The notes under the pieces: generated by a model
The model's input: the letters and a program-made list of their open reading frames with translations, nothing else
What the model was told of the DNA's origin: nothing
Databases searched by the model: none
Shown: positions 59,159-64,000 of the stretch, piece after piece
Layout: each line of letters opens with the position of its first letter
Numbering within the stretch: position 1 is the first letter of the stretch
Program-made: the position numbers and the translations under genes
NCBI GenBank assembly: GCA_026707285.1
Contig: JAPOXD010000023.1
Span: forward strand, 62,001 to 126,000
Length of the DNA: 64,000 bases
Direction: 5' to 3'
Source: Chloroflexota bacterium
Lineage (GTDB): Bacteria > Chloroflexota > UBA11872

Positions 59159-60780
59159 TAACCGCCGTCTACTTCGTCCCCGGCATCCTGCAGCAGACTC
59201 TCGTGGACCTGGAGCCGCTGGGCATCCGGCGGGTCATGTGCCACACCGAGAAGGCCGCCGCCTACATGGCCGACGGCTACGCCCGCGCCGCGCGCCGGCC
59301 GGGCGTGGCCTTTGCCCAGTCCGTCGGCGCCGCCAATCTGGCGGCGGGACTGCAAGACGCCTTTCTGGCCCGCTCGCCCGTGATCGCCCTTACGGGTCGC
59401 TGGATGCCGGAGTACCGCTACCGGCACGCCTACCAGGAGATCGACCACTGGCCGCTCTTCCAGCCCGTCACCAAGTTCAGCGCCTTAGTGGACGGCGCCG
59501 CGCAGCTGCCGCTGCTGCTGCGCCAGGCCTTCCGCGAGGCCGTCTCCGGCTCGCCCGCGCCCGTCCATCTGGACCTCCTCGGCATCGCCGCCGAGCTGAT
59601 CGAAGAGGAAGAGGTAGACGCCGAGGTGATCGTCGATTCGTCGTTCACCGGCTGCCCCGCTTTCCGGCCCGCGCCCGACGAAGACAAGATCCGCGCCGCG
59701 GCAGAGTTGCTCGAGCAGGCCCAACGCCCGGTCGTGCTGGCCGGCGGCGGCGTCACTGCCTCGCAGGCCGGGCCCGAGGTCACCGCGCTGGCCGAGCGGC
59801 TCTCCGTGCCGGTCGTCACCTCGCTCAACGGCAAGGGCGCCATTCCCGAGGACCATCCGCTGTCGGTTGGCGTGCTTGGCACCTACTCGCGCGCGTGCGC
59901 CAACCAGGTCGCCTACGAGGCCGACCTGGTGCTCATCGTCGGCAGCCAGACCGGCGGCCAGGCCACGCACTTCTGGCGCGTCCCCAAGCCGGTCGTCCAG
60001 ACGATCCAGATCAACGTCGACCCCGCCGAGCTTGGCCGCAACTACCCCAGCCAGGTCGACATCCTGGCCGACGCCAAGCTCGCGCTGCAGCGCCTCATCG
60101 ACGTCATCGAGCCCGGCCCGGCGGAAACTGGCTGGTCCCGGCGCGCGCAACAACTCGTGTCCGAGTGGCGCGCTGAATTCCAGCCCCACCGCGACTCCGA
60201 CGCCTCACCCATCCGGCCTGAGCGCCTCTGCCGCGAGGTCCAGGACTTCCTCCCCAACGACGCGGTGCTCGTCTCGGATACCGGACACGCCGGCATCTGG
60301 ACCGGCACCATGATCGACATCAAGCACCGCACCCAGGGCTACCTGCGCTGCGCCGGATCGCTCGGCTGGGCGCTCCCCGCGGCCATGGGCGCCAAGTGCG
60401 CCGTGCCCGACCGCCCCGTCATCTGCTTCACCGGCGACGGCGGCGTCTGGTACCACCTCGCCGAGCTCGAGACCGCCGTCCGCTGCGGGATCAACACCGT
60501 CACCGTCATCAACAACAACCGCTCCCTCAACCAGGGCAAAGCCGCGATCGAAAACCTCTACGCCGGACGCAAAGGCAACCCCAACGAGCTCTGGGTGTTC
60601 GAAGACGTCGACTTCACCAAGATCGCCGAGGCCATGGGCTGCTTCGCCATCCGCGTCACTCGCGCCAAGGACCTGCCCGACGCCCTAGCCGCCGCCCTCG
60701 AGTCCAACCGCCCCGCCGTAGTCGACGTAGCCACCGACATCAACGCCGCCGCGCCGTTGCCGTTCGTCCCGGATCAGTGA
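59104..60780 (+). CDS. Thiamine-pyrophosphate-dependent enzyme, acetolactate-synthase-like
   Basis: 558 aa from the ATG of MPSMTGSRFIAETLHGYGVT. Three-domain ALS/POX fold: an N-terminal Pyr domain with the catalytic Glu (E49 in CHTEKAAAYMADGYARA); a central domain (PVVLAGGGVTASQAGPEVTA, SLNGKGAIPEDHPLSVGVLG); and a C-terminal PP domain with CFTGDGGVWYHLAELETAVR and INNN, the GDG-x(n)-NN TPP/Mg motif. VGAANLAAGLQDAF and the polar DHWPLFQP segment suggest a 2-keto-acid decarboxylase or ligase rather than biosynthetic ALS. No ALS small subunit is nearby. Reaction not assignable. A decayed duplicate of its 5' end lies upstream. Confidence 0.9.
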   Translation: MPSMTGSRFIAETLHGYGVTAVYFVPGILQQTLVDLEPLGIRRVMCHTEKAAAYMADGYARAARRPGVAFAQSVGAANLAAGLQDAFLARSPVIALTGRWMPEYRYRHAYQEIDHWPLFQPVTKFSALVDGAAQLPLLLRQAFREAVSGSPAPVHLDLLGIAAELIEEEEVDAEVIVDSSFTGCPAFRPAPDEDKIRAAAELLEQAQRPVVLAGGGVTASQAGPEVTALAERLSVPVVTSLNGKGAIPEDHPLSVGVLGTYSRACANQVAYEADLVLIVGSQTGGQATHFWRVPKPVVQTIQINVDPAELGRNYPSQVDILADAKLALQRLIDVIEPGPAETGWSRRAQQLVSEWRAEFQPHRDSDASPIRPERLCREVQDFLPNDAVLVSDTGHAGIWTGTMIDIKHRTQGYLRCAGSLGWALPAAMGAKCAVPDRPVICFTGDGGVWYHLAELETAVRCGINTVTVINNNRSLNQGKAAIENLYAGRKGNPNELWVFEDVDFTKIAEAMGCFAIRVTRAKDLPDALAAALESNRPAVVDVATDINAAAPLPFVPDQ

Positions 60781-61005
60781 CGCAAGTGGCCCTGATCGGA
60801 CCTCGATCACTTCCAATCGCCACTCGCACCACACGCGCATGCATCCCGCTGTTCTAAAACCAGAAGTCCCGACACACTAGCTAATCAATTTCACCGATTA
60901 GCCGCATCACTCTGGTTACACAGACGATTTACCCAACGATTCGCCATCACAGCCGCGCACCCGACCCGTTGGCAGCCATTGGCCGTCTACAGCACCGACC
61001 ACTGC
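60781..61005. other. 225-bp spacer between convergent genes
   Basis: Composition shifts here from GC-rich on the left to AT-richer on the right. No gene, clear terminator or repeat was seen. Confidence 0.4.
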
Positions 61006-62394
61006 TCACTCATCCTTTTCGCACAATTCACCATCGAGAAATTGCGGGAGCATGGTTGCACAGTCCCCCGAAATCTTAAGAATTCGATCTCGACCGCGAA
61101 ATCCGGGAATCTGAGTCTCAAATCTCCTGCGCACCTTTTCGATCACACCCGAATCAGGATCAATGATCAACATTCGCGTATCATTAGACTCCTGCATAGC
61201 CTTACTGACCATTCTCGAAATATAAAGATCCGCCTCCGAAAACGAAAATCCTACAACAACAATGAGGGACTTTCCGGCGAATGCTCGAGTGGCATTCCCA
61301 ATGAGCGGGTGGAGCGGAGGAGCGGAATCAAATTTCATCGCGTGTGGCGGAACCAACAAACCTCGCTTCTGACCACCGCACACATTGCACACACTGATGA
61401 TTGGATATTCACCACTACGGTCCCGATACGCTTGTATCGTAGACTCGATTTCAATGAGTCGTACATCTTGACAAGTCTCGCAATAAAACCAATTCAGACT
61501 CCCGTGAAGTTTGATCAGGGGCGCACCCGCCTCATCAGCATGAACCAACACCTGCGGGTTGGCGAACTCGATTGTATAGGAGAATGGCACATTCCCATTT
61601 AACAGTGCCCTGTCTATGCAGCAATCATAGTTCGTCGTAACAACCGGGGTTCCGGCATGGCTATCGATAAATTTGACTATGGCGTGATGACCACCGTTAG
61701 GATCGGCCGGAAGCATGAGATTGGAAAGCAGACCAAATAGCATCTGAAGTGTGTCCTGAAGGTGCGCCACAGACGACGTGTCCGTTCTCGCGCGCTCAAG
61801 ACCACTGCTTCTTCGCTCTCTCTCAGCATCTACCCGCCGAAATAGCTGAAAGCGCACTAAGTTGAGTACCCCGGGGTTTCTACTGCAGAATTCGGAGATT
61901 TGAACTGCGGTAAGCAAGTCTTCAATGTTGTCAATTCTCTGGTCTTCACAGAACTTCGCGAGGCGGGTCATGGGCTCCCGTTCAAGGCGGCGCGCACGAC
62001 TCAATAATTCTGGCAAGAGCTCCGTCACCGTGGGAATGTTCGAAGGGTGAGGTTTCGACGCACCAGCCCCGAGAAGAAATGCGATCTTCTCCTGCATCGG
62101 ATCAATCTGTCTAATCAGCGGATCGACTGGCTTGAGGTTGTCAAAGACATCGACAATATTTCCCGGATATTGCCGACTTCTATAGCGCTGTAAATGCTCG
62201 ACATAGTCTCTATTTGCGCTAAATGCTTCCAGCCATTTGGGATGGAGATCTTCGTGGCCTTCAACGATGTCATCGTCGGTGATGAGCTCGTCCAACATCC
62301 TTGCTATCTCTGGTCCGGAGACCCCTCCTTCCAACCTAATGAGCATCGAATGTTGCATAGGTGAGATATTCTGAGTGCCTACGGATATTGACAC
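61006..62394 (-). CDS. SIR2-family protein (SIR2_2 type), probable anti-phage NAD-consuming effector
   Basis: 462 aa from a GTG with a strong AGGAGG 8 bp upstream. An N-terminal segment of about 100 residues is unassigned. The SIR2 domain has FLLGAGASKP (109-113 GAGAS, NAD loop), VVTTNYDCCID (253-257 TTNYD), KLHGSLNWF (catalytic H297), two CxxC pairs (CETC 305-308, CNVC 336-339; likely structural zinc) and VGFSFSEADLYI (382-393). Proteins of this type are NADases in several defence systems. Codon use is AT-richer than the host, and it lies next to a tRNA fragment and transposase debris, so it was probably acquired. No partner gene (Argonaute, HerA, TIR) is adjacent. A deacylase role is less likely for this subgroup. 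Confidence 0.88.
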   Translation of the reverse strand: MSISVGTQNISPMQHSMLIRLEGGVSGPEIARMLDELITDDDIVEGHEDLHPKWLEAFSANRDYVEHLQRYRSRQYPGNIVDVFDNLKPVDPLIRQIDPMQEKIAFLLGAGASKPHPSNIPTVTELLPELLSRARRLEREPMTRLAKFCEDQRIDNIEDLLTAVQISEFCSRNPGVLNLVRFQLFRRVDAERERRSSGLERARTDTSSVAHLQDTLQMLFGLLSNLMLPADPNGGHHAIVKFIDSHAGTPVVTTNYDCCIDRALLNGNVPFSYTIEFANPQVLVHADEAGAPLIKLHGSLNWFYCETCQDVRLIEIESTIQAYRDRSGEYPIISVCNVCGGQKRGLLVPPHAMKFDSAPPLHPLIGNATRAFAGKSLIVVVGFSFSEADLYISRMVSKAMQESNDTRMLIIDPDSGVIEKVRRRFETQIPGFRGRDRILKISGDCATMLPQFLDGELCEKDE

Positions 62395-62671
62395 GTAAGT
62401 TGCCTCCTATATTGCAACGTGCATCTACTCGCTCGAATCGGGGCGAACCACATCGAAGATTAGCACTCGCTCCGTTCGTGGCCTAGGCCGTCGAACCATG
62501 CCATCGGGAGGCGCTTGCCCGAGTTGCTAAAGGATTGCACGACAGGCAGGTCGCGATAGTTGATTCTGACTGTCCAGCCGGGGTGAAGATGGCGAGCGAC
62601 ATCGACATCGCCGTCCTTCCGCCGCACGTCCCAGAACAGCAATGCTGAGGATCGACCAAATTCATCGGCGG

Positions 62672-62713
62672 CACCCCCGGCGGGATTCGAACCCACGACC
62701 GTCGGCTTAGAAG
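62672..62713 (-). mobile_element. tRNA-Arg(UCU) 3' fragment, putative integration (att) site
   Basis: Read on the minus strand this gives the anticodon loop CTTCTAA (anticodon TCT), the 3' anticodon strand, T-arm GTGGG-TTCGAAT-CCCGC and acceptor strand CGGGGGT plus G. The 5' half is absent: the preceding bases do not pair with the 3' anticodon strand, and no GCCCCCG acceptor partner is found. A tRNA copy that starts at the anticodon loop and runs to the 3' end is the usual footprint of a tRNA-targeting integrase. It lies in the 428-bp spacer 62395-62822, which otherwise holds only an uncertain short open frame. Confidence 0.65.
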
Positions 62714-62822
62714 AACCGCGGGAAAAACTGCCGCGTTTGAGCGACGCCAAACCTGTTACGGCATCGAGGCCGATTTACAGGCCGTTGCCCCTTTCTTGGA
62801 GCAATGGCATGGGAATTCTACG

Positions 62823-63275
62823 TTATTTCGCCGGTAATTCCGCCTGTGCCAGTGCCAAGAACTCGCGGGTCACGGCCTCTACCGCGGGTCGTCGATAGGC
62901 GGCCCACAAGTGCTGGCGGCTACGCAGGCCCAGACGTGCTGCAATGGCGACCATCGGCTGCCCCTCGCAATAGAGATCCAGTGCCAGGATCTGTCGTGGC
63001 GTCAGCACCGCTGCGGCTCGCTCGGTGGCCTGCTGGAGTAGCGCTCGCGCCGCATGAACATCAGCAAAGGCGCTTCGTCGAAAGCGCTGGCGTGCCAGGC
63101 GTCTCACACCAGGAAGGCCAATCAGGGCCGAATCGAGTAGGCGATAGCCGTCCTCGTGGTGGCGTAAGGCGTCGTCGACCCAGCGGTAGTACGCCGCAAA
63201 CGACCGGCAACTGCGACGCGGAGCACGGTGAGGACTTGGCATCCCGACGAACGGCACGGTAGCGGCCTGAGCCAT
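62823..63275 (-). CDS. Hypothetical protein with C-terminal helix-turn-helix-like segment
   Basis: 150 aa from ATG (a second ATG is 11 codons in). RSFAAYYRWVDDALRHHEDG and a basic helical stretch are followed by LTPRQILALDLYCEGQPMVA, IAARLGLRSRQHLW, which resembles a sigma/LuxR-type HTH. No family recognised. It may be a regulator belonging to the mobile segment or a fragment of a larger gene; the C-terminus ends in AQAELPAK. The frame looks coherent in both composition and residue pattern. Confidence 0.5.
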   Translation of the reverse strand: MAQAATVPFVGMPSPHRAPRRSCRSFAAYYRWVDDALRHHEDGYRLLDSALIGLPGVRRLARQRFRRSAFADVHAARALLQQATERAAAVLTPRQILALDLYCEGQPMVAIAARLGLRSRQHLWAAYRRPAVEAVTREFLALAQAELPAK

Positions 63276-63462
63276 TCGAATCCGAGGTGTGATCGGTCGG
63301 TATGCCCCAAGGGTGCCGGTACTTCGCCCTGCCCGGAAGACAGGATTCCGTATGCGCAGACAGCAGCCCGAAGTGCTGCTACAGCGTTATCGCGGCAGGC
63401 GCGGTAAGTTCGCAGACTCACGGTGCCGCAATATTCGTCAATGAATGTGACCGTAAGGTGGC

Positions 63463-63723
63463 GTGGCCACCGCCCCAGCCTGGATCGACAAGCCTCGGGA
63501 CCTCGCCCACGGCGCTGAGATTCAATTCGAACAAGCCCTCGCCCACCAGCTCGGCCCCGGAACCAGCGGACTCCCCGAATGCTGAACCTCATTTGCCGTC
63601 GTTGGATCCGCCACCACCGTCCGCCAAACCATCGACATCCAGAACCGCGAATTGGGCGAGCCCTACCTCCACCACATGGTCCTCGCCGCACGCAGGCCCG
63701 GGATCCCGCGATGCATCAGGTGA
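63463..63723 (+). pseudogene. Degraded open frame of unknown origin
   Basis: A GTG frame reads [30 protein letters not shown] to a TGA at 63583, then continues in phase with [25 protein letters not shown] to a TGA at 63721. The residue pattern looks protein-like on both sides of the stop. I cannot name the family. It overlaps the start of the transposase remnant. Confidence 0.4.
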
Positions 63724-63809
63724 AAAAGGGCAACCGGTGGTACTTCGGGATGAGGGCGCACATCGGAGTGGACGCCGACACTGGGCTTGTGCACAGCGCG
63801 GCCACCGCG
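63711..63809 (+). mobile_element. IS5-type transposase fragment
   Basis: About 33 codons reading [20 protein letters not shown] then [12 protein letters not shown], which is the catalytic-core D-containing block of IS5-family DDE transposases (KGNxWYFGMKxHIGVD). Sequence on both sides does not continue the protein, so this is an internal fragment of a dead insertion sequence. No terminal inverted repeats were recognised before the window ends. Confidence 0.75.
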
Positions 63810-64000
63810 CCCCGGCCAAAGCGGGCGCAGTGTGCCCTGCGCGGGTACGACCGCGGCCCTACGCGCCCCATGACGGTCGGATCGAGCCGGCGCGTTGCCC
63901 CACGCGACGATCCCGGCCCCGCACCAACGTCTTGGCGCTAAGGTGCCCCATTTGTTCAGAGGCTTTCTAGTGTCCAACTCCAACTGCAAGGGTGTGCCTT
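63810..64000. other. Right-edge sequence after the transposase fragment
   Basis: GC-rich sequence without a supportable gene. The last about 60 bp become mixed in composition and may be the outer part of the IS remnant or flanking DNA. Confidence 0.3.

Noticed and set aside
62460-62750. 96-codon minus-strand frame upstream of the SIR2 gene
   Set aside because: Its N-terminal third is a translation of the tRNA fragment (TVVGSNPAGG). The rest (FGRSSALLFWDVRRKDGDVD and following) might be a gene relic, but evidence is too thin to list it or to call it a SIR2 partner.
62672-62760. Complete tRNA-Arg gene
   Set aside because: The 5' half, D-arm and matching acceptor strand are absent, and the 5' anticodon strand does not pair; only the 3' fragment is supported.
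63302-63970. 222-codon plus-strand frame at the right edge
   Set aside because: Composition is Pro/Ser/Arg-rich as expected for an off-frame reading; the transposase fragment lies in another frame.

Overview
The window is GC-rich (roughly two thirds G+C by eye), densely coding bacterial DNA. Several traits point to an uncultured Chloroflexota lineage, perhaps marine or sponge-associated. These are Tat-exported lipoprotein substrate-binding proteins with long EVPVE/VTKEV-type repeats, a Pro/Thr-rich lipoprotein linker, many phytanoyl-CoA-dioxygenase-like and enolase-superfamily enzymes, and short families of sugar isomerases. The phylum call is inference; there is no rRNA or ribosomal protein gene here to test it.

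Layout. 1-7.2 kb (minus): a tightly overlapped surface-polysaccharide operon with five glycosyltransferases, an O-antigen ligase/polymerase-like protein, an RmlD-like reductase and a small membrane protein; the last gene runs off the left edge. 7.3-16.7 kb: a housekeeping block with a MiaB-type methylthiotransferase, a beta-propeller lipoprotein, the slipin/NfeD pair, a NUDIX hydrolase, a CocE-type hydrolase, a macrodomain gene broken by an in-frame TAG, and a PhyH-like oxygenase. 16.8-38.7 kb: a solute-uptake and carbohydrate region. It has three paralogous Opp/Dpp-type operons, each ordered permease C, binding protein, permease B, and none with an ATPase gene. Around them lie an enolase-superfamily dehydratase, two paralogous five-bladed-propeller glycosidase-like proteins, a GH32-like enzyme and two sugar isomerase/epimerase paralogues. 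39-46.5 kb (plus): an FAD oxidoreductase, a glutamate-1-semialdehyde-aminomutase-like enzyme and a complete polar amino-acid ABC transporter (binding protein, two permeases, ATPase). 47-51.4 kb (minus): an uncharacterised protein with an XRE regulator, a large membrane protein and tRNA-Thr(UGU). 51.8-57.5 kb (minus): a probable operon of a sterol-C24-methyltransferase-like enzyme, an orphan binding protein, a PhyH dioxygenase and a second GH32-like enzyme. 58-64 kb: a disturbed accessory segment holding a decayed duplicate of a TPP enzyme, AT-richer foreign-looking genes (a 227-aa protein and a SIR2-family protein likely to be an anti-phage NADase), a tRNA-Arg(UCU) 3' fragment resembling an attachment site, and IS5-type transposase debris.

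How it fits together. The three binding-protein operons probably import oligosaccharides or related solutes, sharing ATPases encoded elsewhere. The GH-like enzymes, isomerases and dehydratase would process what is imported. Strong hairpins follow the binding-protein gene in three of the transport operons, which would keep binding-protein mRNA more abundant than permease mRNA. A composite two-hairpin repeat is scattered through intergenic spaces from 36 kb rightwards.

The most unusual items are the bacterial sterol-methyltransferase homologue and its odd operon, the isolated SIR2 gene next to a tRNA fragment, the PhyH-like protein with HxG in place of HxD, the GH32 homologues with altered catalytic motifs, and a 372-bp perfectly identical tract between the two glycosidase-like paralogues.
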